64,000 bases of DNA from Eleusine coracana subsp. coracana (Eukaryota; Streptophyta; Magnoliopsida; Poales; Poaceae): NCBI GenBank assembly GCA_032690845.1, contig CM064432.1, forward strand, positions 59,704,071 through 59,768,070. The letters are read 5' to 3'. Position numbers and translations under genes: made by a program. The notes below the pieces were generated by a model. The model made no database searches and was not told where the DNA came from. It worked only from the letters and a program-made list of their open reading frames with translations. The first letter of the stretch is position 1, and every line of letters starts with the position of its first letter. This document shows, in pieces, positions 45,006-57,050 of the stretch.

Positions 45006-48000
45006 TTACAGAGACCAGTCCGTTGTACTGCCGGCCTGGTTGAACGTGCTTGAGGAGCCATGATCCATGCGACGTGATGGCGCTGGCCTGTTTCCTTGAA
45101 GGGCAAGTTCGAGCTCACCTGAGAACTGGCCGTGATGGCTAGAGCCAGAGTGCACCTCATCGAGAGGGACTTCAGGTGGCAACTGAGGGGGCATGCTCCG
45201 CTCACCTTCGTGGCCTCGAGGGCCAGTCCAGGGACTCGGCGCAATGTAGTTACTCGCCATGAGGGAAGGTGCCACAGGGTTGCCATCGAATCCTGCTGTT
45301 GTGGACAATGTCGTGGCACGGCTGTGGCTGGCGTTGTGGGTAGTATCCCATGGCTGAGTTGACAGAAGAGAGAGAGCACAGCTGGAGTCCGCGGGGACTC
45401 CTGCGAGACATCCGCCCGGAGGGATCTCCGGGCCAGGGAACATTGGTGGCCCTGGGGCGGAAGTACCCTGGTATGAGTGGGCACCATATCCCGCGACTGC
45501 ACTGTGATGATGATGAGGATCAAAGTTCGCTTGCCACTGGATACTACTGGGCACTCTTTCACCAGGTCGAACCGCTGGCCACCCATCCCTCATGCTGCTT
45601 GAAACCCTTGGGTACGAGAAATCCAACAAAAAGCTTCTGAACCTGCCAGGCTCTTCTGTATAAGCAGTGGAAGAACAATTAGCACATATAATCAATTTGA
45701 AAGTGGCTAACAGATAACAAGGTAGAAAGTAGATAAGAAGCTTTGGTACCACCAAAGGATGCAGCAAGGCGCCCATAGCGTGATGCGAGAGGACCAGGGG
45801 GTGGCTTCCTTCGGCGCTCATTGTGGCCAGCGAGGCGTCTGCGGCAGCTGCGTTTTCCTTGGTCAAATTCAGGTAACTGGTGGAACCTGCTATTTATGTG
45901 AACACAGAAATAATTACACAATAAGAAACAAATGTTGCATTGTCTCAATCTCATAATACACCATTTTAAGTTTTTTTTTTCCTATGTAGGAATGGAAACC
46001 AGACAGGCTCCAGGGAGTTCAGTAATGGAGCCCACAACACTATCTCTTAAGAGTAAAAGCAGGCACATATCTTTAACAACGGGATATAAAAGTAAGTTCA
46101 AGTACTACCTCCTGATACTAAAACTTATCTTAATAGGAACATGCATAGTGCGACATAAACATAGAAAACAACACTTCAGGTCAAAGCCAGTGGCAATGCT
46201 AGTACATTCAAGAATACATTTCTCTTCATCCTAGGCTGGTGTAGTACTGTACATTCCATTAAAGATTAAAATCTGCCTTATTGCCATTCATAATTACATC
46301 CGCACATTCAAACTTTAAAAGGAAAAGAGAAAGTTGCCATGTGTACGTTAGACAACACGGTAATCATTCATAAAGATGTGAGATGTTGGCCTTAACGCAA
46401 CAATACACATTCACCAATGTGTTGTCCATCTAATGAGGAGGCAGGTGTCCTTCACAGCACAGTACATGGTCCCACTATTGTTGTAACTGGCCATGTGGTA
46501 TATTAAATAAGGGGAAATTCCTTCGTGGCCATTAGAATTTTTTTTGATTCCTTATTGGCCATCAAAAAAATTGAAATTCCCTAGTGTTAAAGTTGGAGAG
46601 GAAAAGTTACTTTTGCCCCTAACAACGTTTTTGTGTCAGTGTTACTTATTAAGCACATAATTTACTTAATATAATTTCCTAATACGAATAAAACATTGTT
46701 CATACGTTTAGCAGAAACAATATTTTTATTATTGTAAAAAATACACATTGTTGCAGCAAAAAAAAAATCTAATATTCACACATAACTTCCAGAATTTCAA
46801 ATTAATTATTAACTCATATTTTTCTAATTTCAAGATAAATAAAGACCATTGGTCACAAAGATGCTACCTAGGGTGAAAATGACTTTTGTTCTTCAATTTT
46901 AACACTATGATGGCCAATAAAGCAAAAAAAATTAACTCGAGGAAGTTGGAATATTTTGATGGCCAATAAGGAAACACAATTTTTTTGGATGGCCACTAAG
47001 GAATTTTCCCTTCATATATGTTAGAGCTGCTCAAATCCTCAAAATGGTGACAGAGTTTCTGTTGCTGGAAATACTTGCGTACACTCATGTAGCCTAGATT
47101 CCTAGTTCTAGGGCAGAGGGTTGTGGTTATCAGGATGATGGTTTTAAATCCCGACACATAGTTCAGTGTTTTTGCTTTTTTTCTCTTAGTGTTTTAGCTT
47201 CATTAGCAAAGAAATAGCAAGCAAGTTTCGGTCTCAAAAAAAAAAAGCAAGCTTCAACAAAACCAAGAGTAGCAAATAGAATTTTTACAGAAGGCGGACC
47301 AAACTTATTTGTTCTAAAAATGGAATTATTACAAGATACTACCACACACTAGCAGTAAGTAGCCATCCATGTTCTTGTGGTTGCAACTCACAAATTTGAA
47401 TAAGAGCAATTCATATAATACTCTACTATAGTTTTTTTATCCCCTCTATTACACGCTTCTCACCAGTAAGCAAAGCAGACCAAGATTTCAATGGACTATT
47501 ACTAGAGCTATCAGGGTAAAAAATTGAGAATGGTAGTGCTATGTGTATGCTGGTAGAACAGGCCGTTCCAAAAGCTATCCGTTTCATAAACCCACGGCAC
47601 CTGAAACCACTAGAAAATTCTGAAAGCTTGAACTAAGTAGATTAATAAGTTGGTTAAGTAGCATGAGAAGCATAACACTTTTAATACTTTCTTGAGGTGA
47701 TAACATTTAATAGTATCAACTTGCAAGTCGCAAAGCTAAAAATAAAATGGCAGAGGCCAGTTCCGTCTCTAGTTCTTCCTTGGGACCACTGACAAAACTG
47801 ATCATGACCAACGCAAATTTCATAGACTAATGACAACTTAACTGACTGGCATCATTGAGATACTAACTTAACACAAAGGAATCTTATGCAAAGCAGCAGA
47901 CAGGAAGACAGGCCAGCTGAGTCACATCAACATATATCGGAGCATCCATCAACCTGCCAACTTTAAAGTTCTCGTAGGCATCGTTCAAATCAAATGTAAA

Positions 48001-48697
48001 AGTATGATACTAGTAGTAGCAAATGATTCCACAGAACAATGAACTAGTATGACGGGAAAGCAAATTTTAGTGCTACAGATAAAAAGTTTAGTCATCCTGA
48101 GCTGAGATAATAGCACTGCCTTTTAGTGCACCCAATGTAACATAAACATTTATTGTTTCAATTTAGTCTACAGAAGATAAAAGCCGTAACAGTAAAATAA
48201 TCCAAAATCAGAGAATGTTCTAGTTATACTACTTGAAAGCAAACAGCATAACAAATGCAGGTAAATTTCAAGCAAACAGTAGTAAAATTTGTACTAAGTT
48301 GGAGAGGGGGTGCAATGGCGGGTGACCTGCTGCACTGCTGGCAGAAGCGCTGTTCGAGGCCGGCGACGATGACGCGAGGTGTCTTGGAGTGCGCCTGGCA
48401 CACCTTGTGGCGGTAGTAGTAGGTCTTCACGCCGGTCAGATCCACGTTGCACCCTTCCACCTGGCACCGCGCCGGCGCCGCCGACGAGGACGACGACCCG
48501 CCGGCGACGCCCTTCCCCTTCCTGCCTCCACCGGTCGTCGCCTTGGGCGAAGCGGGCGGCGGCGGCGCGCCCCCGCTGCCGCTGTTGCTGCCGCTACCGG
48601 CGGCGTCCTCGAAGTAGATCTTCTTGCCGAACTTGAGCCCGTGGAGCTGGTCGTCCCCGCCGCCGGCGCCGCCGGCGCCACTGCTGGCAGTTGCCAT
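45006..48697 (-). CDS. SPL14: SBP-box transcription factor, SPL14/IPA1 type
   Basis: Three exons: 48697-48327, 45886-45750 and 45655-45006, giving 385 residues. The start is ATG at 48695-48697 (MATASSGAGG). LHGLKFGKKIYFEDAA is the SPL14/SPL17 N-terminal signature. The SBP domain is residues about 77-152: zinc site 1 Cys78, Cys83, Cys100, His103; zinc site 2 Cys119, Cys122, His126 and the Cys of KRSC. The nuclear signal is in RRRLAGHNERRRK. The C-terminal part has RFRSFLLDFSYPRV, CALSLLSTQPWDT and the ending TTDWSL. Rice SPL14 limits tillering and increases panicle branching by binding GTAC-core sites. SPL17 is the near paralogue; neighbouring LOX and EIL favour SPL14. The miR156 site in exon 3 is intact. 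Confidence 0.94.
45360..45379 (-). promoter_or_regulatory. miR156 target site in SPL14 exon 3
   Basis: The plus strand here reads TGACAGAAGAGAGAGAGCAC, the complement of the mRNA site, and is nearly identical to miR156 itself. The coding strand therefore carries the canonical site for cleavage or repression within the codons of ALSLLS. A change in this site causes the rice IPA1/WFP phenotype; here it appears wild type. Confidence 0.93.
45887..48326 (-). other. SPL14 intron 1
   Basis: A 2.44-kb GT-AG intron that splits the SBP domain between the two zinc sites, the position conserved in SPL genes. It contains the MITE at 46512-47010. The rest is AT-rich without other recognised features. Confidence 0.85.
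46512..47010. mobile_element. MULE-type MITE in SPL14 intron 1, about 499 bp
   Basis: Ends GGGAAATTCCTTCGTGGCC and GGCCACTAAGGAATTTTCCC are inverted repeats and match the termini of the element at 42493-42988 (GGGAAATTCCTTC). Internal blocks such as TTATTGGCCATC also occur inverted on the other side. I found no clean 9-bp duplication, so the copy may be old or an end misplaced by a few bases. Confidence 0.7.
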
Positions 48698-48778
48698 TGC
48701 GGTGAGGAGGAACGTTGATTGAGCTGGTGACGATGAGTGCAGTGGCGGTGGCGGTGGTGGGAGCAGGTTCTCTGCCCC

Positions 48779-48985
48779 CCTCTTCTCCTCTCTCCTCGGA
48801 GAGAGAGGAGAGAGAGAGAGGAAAGAGAGCGAGGTGGCGAAGGAGAGGGACAAGAGCGGTAGCTTTGCCCTTAAAATAACTCCCCTGTGCTCTCTCTCCC
48901 CGCTCCTCTCTCTCACTGTGTGCGTGTGACAGCGTGTGACGCCGGTCTTCTCTCTCACTCACGGTCTCTCTCTCACACACACACA
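48779..48985 (-). promoter_or_regulatory. GA/CT-rich leader and proximal promoter of SPL14
   Basis: The sequence is dominated by GAGAGA and CTCTCT runs, with CACACACACACA at its right end. It lies 82-288 bases before the SPL14 start codon on the minus strand. GA-rich leaders are common in plants and can bind BPC/GAF proteins. No assignment beyond composition is possible. Confidence 0.5.
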
Positions 48986-51469
48986 CACGAGCTGGCCTAG
49001 CTTGCCGCGCCACCTTTTGCGGTCGCCATTTTGATCCGCTGCGCGGTTGCTATGCTTGGTAAGAAGGCCGCCTTTGCGGAGCTCGTGCCCATGCCTCCCG
49101 CTGCCCTCTCTCAGCTCCCTAGGCGCGCGCTGCCGGGGTTTTTGTAGGGTGCCTGGCGTACATATCTTGCCCACTGTGTTTGTGGCAGCGAGTAGCATGC
49201 CATCTTTGCGCACCGCAGCATACAGTGGCAGCAGAGCACTGCCCCTGCCACCAGTTATCAAATCACACTGGCTGTGAAAGAAGAGGGGGAGAGAGAGAAA
49301 GGCCGAGCTGACGCGAGAGGGAGAGAGCAGGAACGTATAGCAGGCCATGAATGAACAGCACGGGCTGTGTTGGCAGTGGAGGGCCAGGTCGCTGCGGCAG
49401 AGGCGGAGTAGTAGCTGCCTCCACAGTAGATGTTTCCTCAAGAGGCCCCCGGACTCTCCCTCCCTCTCTCTGCCACACACATGCTCCCACTCTCTGCCAC
49501 ACACACACGAAGGGGCATCTGGTATCAAATCCAAACGGCATGTCATCAACTGACATGTGGGGCATATGGGGCCATGGAGCATGGAGTAAGCCTGTAGGTT
49601 GGCAGCAATGATAGGTGAGAATTCATGATGGCTGTTTTTCTTGCTGACACTACCGGAGCTAACAAGGTGGTGGGGAATGGTGCGCGGTGAGGTTGGGTAG
49701 AGTGAGGACGGAGTTTTACCGCAGGGTTTAAAAGTAGGCAGCCAGAACTGTGGCGCGTGGGGTAGATGGGCCTTTTCACTTGCCCTTTTGTGGTAAGAAC
49801 AATCATATAGGCTCGTAGTGTAGTGTCTCTGTAAATTGAACTGTGTCCCATTCCTCTTTTTTGAAAAAAAAAGAAATGTGTGTGCATGTACAAAACTCAG
49901 TTTTTTCTGTTATGTAAACCTGTTATTACTGTTGGTTTAACATGCATTTCGTCTATGCCATTGATCACCTTTTCATGAACACGCAAAACAGGCAAATTCA
50001 TACTCCATTGGTTGATAGCCCTTGCGCTACACGCGGTACTCCAACCAGTTTAGAAAATGTCTTTTTATGACTTTTATGTTCTGTAGATTGAAATGGCTGA
50101 CCAGAGTGTCGATTGGTCGATAAAGAACTCTACAAGATATGCTTCCAGCTTCCATGTACTTGAAGAAAATAACGCACGTTTTGTTTTGTAGTTTAAGGTT
50201 GTCCGATTTGTGAAATAATATTACTCAACTAGCGCAACAAGTACTGTAGTAGGGTTCAAACACAGCTCCACACTTGTGCGGAATAAAAAATTTGTTGGAA
50301 CTAACTATCTGTACTATTGGTCTCATCACCAGAGAAATTGTTAAACAAGTAAGTTAATTAGCTAGTAGGAAGGATGCTTTGTTATTCAGATTTGGCTAAA
50401 AGGAATCTGCCATTCTGTGATGAGCCTGGCTTCTAATCACATAAAACAACAAGATTTTTGCAGGCAATGGTGGGGTGCTTCTGGTCTTCAGCCTTTCGGC
50501 TTTTGGAGTTTGACAAGATGGCCCCCTGTGGTCGAGTGGATGCCTCAGTGGATTCCTCCTAGTGGCGGAGAATCTCTTGGAGCGAGTCTTTTGGTTTGCC
50601 TCAAAATACCAACTGATTGGTATGGGGCTTTGAGCTTGTTGTTCGCACTGGCCGCCAGTACTGCTTCTACCATTTACCCGTTGGAATCTTCCCTGAATCT
50701 CATATAGTACGAAACCCAACAACAAACGCTGCCGAATTCAAGCAAATGGTATTGGATGTAATTTGAAATAAAATGTGAACTTTACCTCTGGTTAGTTACT
50801 TTCTTCGGCTTATATTCACTTCTTGATATTATTTTTCTTTGTTCTCATAGTATCTTATATTGCCTTATGCACTTATCCACATTTTGTCACACTTCCTGTT
50901 GGACTTAATGCCACAATTTTCACCCTTTTAGTCTACATTGTTTTTATGATGTTAGACTCATCCTTTTGCGTGTGTGTGTTTTTGTGTAACTTGCCAGTTT
51001 GCAACACCTTAATCAATACTATTACATTCTTTATTCCTTGATGTTAGGATATATAGCTCGATTAATGTAAATTTACACTAATTAGGATAGCTCGCTTAAT
51101 GTAAAATTGCATCAATTAAGCTGTTCTAACGATAAGAAAAAGAAATCGGAGGAAGTATTTGACAAGAGGCATGGTACCTGTCCTTAGGGCAAACTACAAA
51201 TTGAGGAAGCTCTTGGTTAGCAATAGAAGTTGTGAAACAACCAACCTTATGTTGGAGTATTCCGTCCTCCAAATTTATTGGATGGGTAGTCTCTCTCCCT
51301 AACAATTGTAAAAGCAAAAAAAAAAACAAACCCCCTGCAAACTACAACCCCTCAGTAATAAAACAGAAACAGGTACATGGAAACATACCACAACCGCCAA
51401 CTGAAAGAACTCAAGAGCATCTCTATGCAGGACACCGGGTAAGAATCTGAGCTGTAAAGGAACATTTAA
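48986..51469. other. SPL14 upstream region and spacer
   Basis: GC-rich to 49.6 kb with overlapping frames and no domain, then AT-rich. At 51041-51120 the phrase AGCTCG(A/C)TTAATGTAAA occurs twice in tandem. Apart from the coding-like patch at 50396-50725, I see no gene. Confidence 0.5.
50396..50725. other. Coding-like patch of unknown origin
   Basis: Open on both strands. The plus frame gives 96 residues containing WWGASGLQPFGFWSLTRWPP, and the minus frame 109 residues containing RSSTGGQCEQQAQSPIPISW. Composition differs from the AT-rich surroundings. I do not recognise either translation; it may be a fragment of a retroelement or of a gene. Confidence 0.25.
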
Positions 51470-52646
51470 GAGCATCTCTAGCAGGCTTCTTAAATACACC
51501 TTCTACTCTATTTACTTCAGCAGGCTGATTATTTGTGTTCTTATTTTTAGAGCGCTCTCAGGGCTCTCAGGTTTTGGAGCCCTCTCAATGGCAGGGTCCA
51601 CTATTTTTTATTTTCTTCATTTTTTTTCTCTCTTTTTCCTTTTCTCTCCCGAGCTGGCGCGTCCTTCTCTTCTCCGATGCCAATCCTCTTCTGCCACCGT
51701 CTCTATGCCCGCTCACCGGAGCCAAGCCGCCACCGTCCGTTGCCGCCGGCGACACCTGCACCCGCCCCGGATCTACCATTTTGGGGCGCGCGCAGGCCAC
51801 CTTGGAGCCCCACGACGGTCAGGCGAGCTCACCAAGCCGCCGCCGCCCACGGGGACTCGACACCCATTGGCGCCACCTCGAGGTCGATCCGGTGATGTGG
51901 GCGATGGAGCAAGCTCAGGCGTGGGCTCAGGCGGGGCGGCGCCGGGCGTGGGCTCGTGCGGGGCGGCGGTGCCCGGATCTTGGGGTGCGGCGGGCCCCCT
52001 GGCACGGGTGGCGCGGCGTCCTCGCTCGCGGGCGGATGTCCGCCAACGAGCTCGCGTGCGGAGGAGCGCAGAGGGGCGACGTGACGACTCGAGCCTCCGC
52101 CCCTCGCTCTCCGTCACCGTTCCTCTCCGGTCCAGGTCTAGGTCCTGCAATGGGCTGTCGGCGGTGGCCTCGGACGAGGGCCGCATGGGGCGCTGGTGGA
52201 GGCGACGAGCAAGAGAACACGGATCTACGCGACGAGCAGAGGGCAACGGCCCTTCGCGGGCGGCGGCGATGGCAGGCGGATCCCTTCCCCAAGACGGAGT
52301 TGTTCCTCGGTCGCCCCTGCTGTCGGAGATGGAGAAGGAGGGGCCGGTGGTGCTGTGCGGGGACGAGCATCTGCAGTACGAGGAGCTCATCGTCTCCCCT
52401 GCTTCCCTTGCCTCCGAGGCCTGTCCGTCGCTGCTGGCTCGTCCTTCCATGCGGCAGCAGATCAATCAGCCGAAGTTTTTTTTGTGTCACTGACTAGCGG
52501 GGTCCATTTGTCACAGGAAAAATGAGAGATTCGATTTAGGAAGTACCGCTGGAGTTGATGAAAAAATTTAACCTCTTAAAAGTGGGACCCAGCTCTCAAA
52601 GTCAGAAGTAGGAGCTCTAATTTGATCAGTGCTGTTGGAGATGCTC
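51470..52646. mobile_element. PIF/Harbinger-type non-autonomous element, 1.18 kb, with GC-rich interior
   Basis: The left end GAGCATCTCTAGCAG and the right end CTGTTGGAGATGCTC are inverted repeats of the grass GAGCATCTCCAACAG family. TAA flanks both sides (51467-51469 and 52647-52649), the TWA duplication of PIF/Harbinger. The interior is GC-rich and holds frames of 320 and 301 codons on the plus strand and others on the minus strand. Their low-complexity Arg/Pro/Ser/Gly composition and lack of any domain argue against a gene. It could contain captured host sequence. Confidence 0.7.
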
Positions 52647-52649
52647 TAA

Positions 52650-55380
52650 TCTAAAAATAGGAATCTAAAAATAGGAATGCAACAGAAACACTCAGGCCCG
52701 TCCCGAGAGCAGCTTAGCGAGGCCAAATAAAAAGGGAAAGGAATACCAGTTGTCTATGGCTTTACGTTACGAGACCGTCCCAGCCGTGGTCTGAATATAA
52801 AGTACGCTGCTCCTGATCTGCGTATTACGCATGCTCTTGTGCGCGTCCGTGCATGGCATGATTCCGTCCTCGCGCAACACGTATTTAAAATACAGATTTA
52901 CATCTCAAAAGAAGGACTGTACGCGCATAAGCGGATCTAGCATAAACTAAACGTCCGTGTCAATAAGGGACCATTGAGAGTAGACCGTGCGTGCATGCCG
53001 GTCCACACTGCAGGAAGTAAGAATGGAAATGGATGGTGCTGAGCACGAGCTGCAACAAAAGTGAAGAAATAAACTATAGGACCCGGTTGGTGGTCATGTT
53101 GTTCCGGCTTGGCAAAAAAGATCTGGCGGGGCTGGGAACGGAGGAACCACCGTGCCCGTGAATTTCCTTGTTTAGCCAGGCAAATCGCGGCTGATGATAT
53201 ATTAATTAACAAATGCCACTGCCTGTACTGAACTGAACTTCACCATCACAGTTTGTTTCTTGAGGGACTTGTGAACGGGGACGAGGAGGAAATATCTTTT
53301 ATGATTGGATTGGACGTGGAGCCCAATTACTGTGACATTTAATTTTGAGACATTTTTGAATGAAAGTTGGGGAAAAAACAATTACATATTGAGCAGGATG
53401 CAGCGATACAGTACTACTAGTCAGTGTCTTTGTCCACACAGCGTTGCGACATTGCCGAAGAGAGCTGTGATTGGCCTTTGTTGCATTGCATGTGACGATG
53501 AACAGGCAGCAGATCGAAACCCCACCGCTGGCAGGCGGGAGAGAAAATGCAGCAATAAACTGTGCTCGTCGTTGCCGTTGTTACCGGCCCGGCGCCCTTA
53601 AAAACGACATAATGACGACGGTGTTATTCCAGACAGAGGATCTCGCGGCGGCAGGGATCAGAAACGCTACTATGGCTGAGCTGATGATGGTCCATCGTCG
53701 TCGACCCCGGTGGTCGCATGTGCAGACAGTCGGCAAGTAATTAACTTCTTGCTTTGAGGAGTAACTTGCCAGTACTACAAATCTACCGACTGATTTTTCT
53801 GCAACAACTACTTAGAGTGAGTGAAACATGCATGTTTTGGGTAGAGAATCCGCGGCGCCGGGACGACCGAAGGCTTCCGGAGATCTGTGTGGATTTTGAG
53901 TAGAGGATCCATCTCCGCAGGCCGCAGCTTAATTAGAACTGGTGCAGGGAAGAACATTATTACGCATCTCGTGGCAGGACCATCCGAGGTAGTGAGTGTG
54001 AGTGTGAGCTCTTCAAACTCGATCTCTGCCTCCATCATCCGTGCGGCAGGGAAGGTCGCGACGAGGACGACGACGACAGCGCGAGTACCGTGCACGGTCG
54101 AGAGCCGAGCCGCGGCCCCACGACACCGGCTGTTTGTTTCCCGCGGCCGCGCACGAGGGCGGCGGCAGTGGTGTGGTGGTGGCTGGGCCTGCCGGACCGC
54201 GCATCGACCGCGCTCAGTGAGTGCCCTCCGAGGGCGGTCTCCCGACGCCGCCGGCCCGGGGTCCGGCCGTGCTGGGCTCTTGTTCCGAGGCTGACCCACC
54301 TACGGGCCGGGCCCAAAGCGACGTGCGCTACAGGCCCCAGACTGCTTCTTCAGGGCTGGCCGAGAGCTCCAAATAAAGTCGCTTTCATGGGCTGTCTGCT
54401 AGGGCCACGCAACCCCGACGCCGGCGCGAACGCGGCCCGGGTCCCTCCCTCCCACGGTCTCACCTGTCGTCTTTCTCCCCCATCCTGCCGCGCCACAAAA
54501 GGAGTCAGGCAGGCGTCCTCCTGCCACGACCGCCTTCGTCACGCCTGCCTCACTGCCTTGCTAGTTAGTGCTACCTAGGACGGGACGTCACGGGACACGG
54601 AAAAAAAAAGAGGAGATTTGTTCCCGGATCGCTAGATCTCCTCCTCCTCCGACTACCACCGTCAGGGCCTGCGAGTCTGCCACCCCACCAACAAAAGCTA
54701 GTAGTAGTACTGTATGCAGCCTCGATCGGTCCCCTCGCGTGACGGTGACGTGCATGGCCGACGAGGATAGCAGCGTCGCATGGTGATCTACTAGTAGATC
54801 TGGATTACGGATGGTCGCGCGATCTGGGAGGCGACGGTTGGCAGCGCCGGAGAGCCGACGGGTGCGCGGTCAGCTGCTGCTTTTGGCAAAGCTTTGTTGT
54901 CTCGGGGGACCATTGCGTTGCGCATAGAAGAGCATGTCATGTTGCCCGCCGGAATTTTTCTTTTTCCACGACAAAAGTCCCAAGACCCGACTGCCCGGAG
55001 CCTGTCAGGTGCTGAAAGCTCAGCTTATAGCTGGTCATGGACTGGGTTAAACACCCAAGGCCCGCCTGTTTTGGCCTGGCATGAGCACGAACCGACTACA
55101 TAGATCGTACTGGTCTAAAAACCGACATAGGTCGTGTTTGGACTCAGACACAATCCCATCGTGTTGGCCCGTATAAACCACAATCCGATTATCCCATGTG
55201 GCCTTTTTCGTTATCCTCTCACTCCCTCACCCTTCCGTCTTCCACATGCCACACACCCAATGCCCCACGTCCCTCATCATCTCCCGCCTCTCGATGCCTC
55301 TCTACGTCTGGCTCTCCATGCTCACTCGCCTCCCCGTACCCCCACCAAACGGCTGCATCGCCTCCTTCTGCCTCCTCATG

Positions 55381-55431
<51 letters not shown>

Positions 55432-55918
55432 ACGTCGCCGTCGTGCACTCCCCGGTCTCATCGTCTCGCCCTCGCACGCGTCTCGCCTTAGCATCTTCAC
55501 TAGCCAGTGCCGACCGCGAGGGGGCATGCTTCGGGTCGACCCGATACGAACGGACCCAATGACATGATCCAGTCCATGTAAAAATGATCATGTCGTGTTT
55601 GGGCCTGGCCAGGCTTGTGAGCACGGCACAAACCATTATTCAGTTCGGATCGTGTCGGCCCATTGGTCACCTATAGATCAGCTGCCTGAACTGAAGGTGA
55701 CACTCTCGCAGCTCCAAAACTGTAGCTTAAGCTAGTAACAATGATGGCATTCCCTAATTCGTTTCACTAAATGCACTAGCTTATTATAGCGGCGTGACAC
55801 GACCATCCGTCAGTTCTGGTAAAGTTACTAAAACCATGTAAGGCTGGACGCTGGATTATGGAACAAAAAATACAAAACACTAGTGGTATTAGCAACCTCG
55901 AATAAATGGAACTGCTGC
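52650..55918. other. Intergenic, no supported gene
   Basis: Frames at 53.8-54.6 kb occur on both strands in GC-rich DNA and show no domain. From 55120 to 55670 the DNA has GTCGTGTTTGG and GGCCCG-type blocks around a CT microsatellite, resembling a decayed hAT-like repeat related to 56516-57050. Confidence 0.5.
55384..55428. repeat. (CT)n microsatellite, 45 nt
   Basis: An uninterrupted CT dinucleotide run, which explains the Ser/Leu-rich open frames over this stretch. Confidence 0.97.
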
Positions 55919-56475
55919 GAGTGGCGAAGCTAGCCTAGAAAATGGGGGTGGGCCAGAAATTTTTTTTTGCCACACAAAGAGGAAATGGAAGAAAACTACT
56001 TTTTTAAAGCATAATATAATCAACAATAAGTGTCCAATACAATCTTACAATAAGAAAAGAAAGAACTACTAATATTGATCTGGCCTACGTCTTTTTATAT
56101 CCATAAACTATCAACAATATTACCTTCGCCCTTCCACTGGAGAGGAGACGAGGAGCAGTCTGCAGTCGCTGAGCAGCACTGCAGCAGGCGAGGTCGCGAA
56201 CGCGAGGAAGAGGAGAAGCAGTAGGAGCTGGAGATGCCCGTCCTGCGCGGCTGCGCGCCACCGCCGCCGCCCGCCGGCCAGACCCCAGAAAACCTAGGTC
56301 GCCCGTTGCCGTCAGTCGCCCGCTGCCCCGCTCCCTTTCCCTCTGTGTCGGACTCTAGGTCGGTCTCGCCGTATCGGGGAGCAGACGCGAGACAGAACTC
56401 ACGGACGGAGGCAGGGTGGGGATCTTCCTCTACAGGCCAAAATTGGGGGTGGCCCACCCCCTACCTTCGCCACTG
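55919..56475. mobile_element. hAT-type MITE, 557 bp
   Basis: The left end GAGTGGCGAAGCTAGCC and the right end CTACCTTCGCCACTG are inverted repeats (the common grass family begins CAGTGGCGAAG). A perfect 8-bp duplication ACTGCTGC flanks it at 55911-55918 and 56476-56483. AAATGGGGGTGGGCC near the left end is mirrored by GGCCCACCCCC near the right. No transposase is present. Confidence 0.88.
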
Positions 56476-56515
56476 ACTGCTGCTGTCATGATAGTTTTTA
56501 AACGTCGATTAAGAG

Positions 56516-57050
56516 TAGTCCTGGCCAAACGGGCCGCCCGGCACGGCACGGCCCAAATCCGAAAAGGCCCGGCACGTTCCATTTTGGGCTGACACAGCAT
56601 GACATTGGTTTCGGGCCGGGCCATGCCGCCCGTCGTGCCGCGTCGTCGGCCCACGACACGGCACAAATTACATGGGTCGTGCTGGGCCGGCCCGTTATGC
56701 CCGATAGCCCGATGAGCCCGATAGCCCAATAACACTAAAATGGGGAAAAAAATAGGTGTGAGATGGGATTCAAACCCAAATCTATAAGATGAGAGTGAAG
56801 TGGTTTACCACCAGACTACTTCAGCTTGTTGTATGTATATAAAATATATACTTCTTTTAATACAACCCGTGTTTAAATAGACTGAATTCGTACTTCACTC
56901 GACCGTTCCTAAATGGGTCGTGCCCGTGCCGCCCGTTGGGCCGAGGCCACGGCCTTAGCACGGCACAAAGTCATGTGCCGGACCTAGGCCGGGCCAAAAT
57001 TTGCGTGTCTCGGGCTGGCACGGTTAGCACGGCCCAGTTGGTCAGGACTA
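56516..57050. mobile_element. hAT-type MITE, 535 bp, CACGGCC-rich
   Basis: Ends TAGTCCTGGCCAAACGGGCC and GGCCCAGTTGGTCAGGACTA are inverted. A perfect 8-bp duplication ATTAAGAG lies at 56508-56515 and 57051-57058. Both subterminal regions are packed with GGCACGGC(C) motifs and the middle is AT-rich. Non-coding. It lies only 40 bases from the preceding hAT element. Confidence 0.9.

Noticed and set aside
45360..45379. Plus-strand sequence nearly identical to mature miR156, as a possible MIR156 gene
   Set aside because: It is the complement of the SPL14 target site in frame with ALSLLS. No foldback partner is seen nearby.
51535..52497. 320- and 301-codon plus-strand frames
   Set aside because: Inside a PIF-type element. 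Low-complexity composition, several overlapping frames and no domain.
55134..55567. Three overlapping Ser/Leu-rich frames
   Set aside because: Created by the CT microsatellite.
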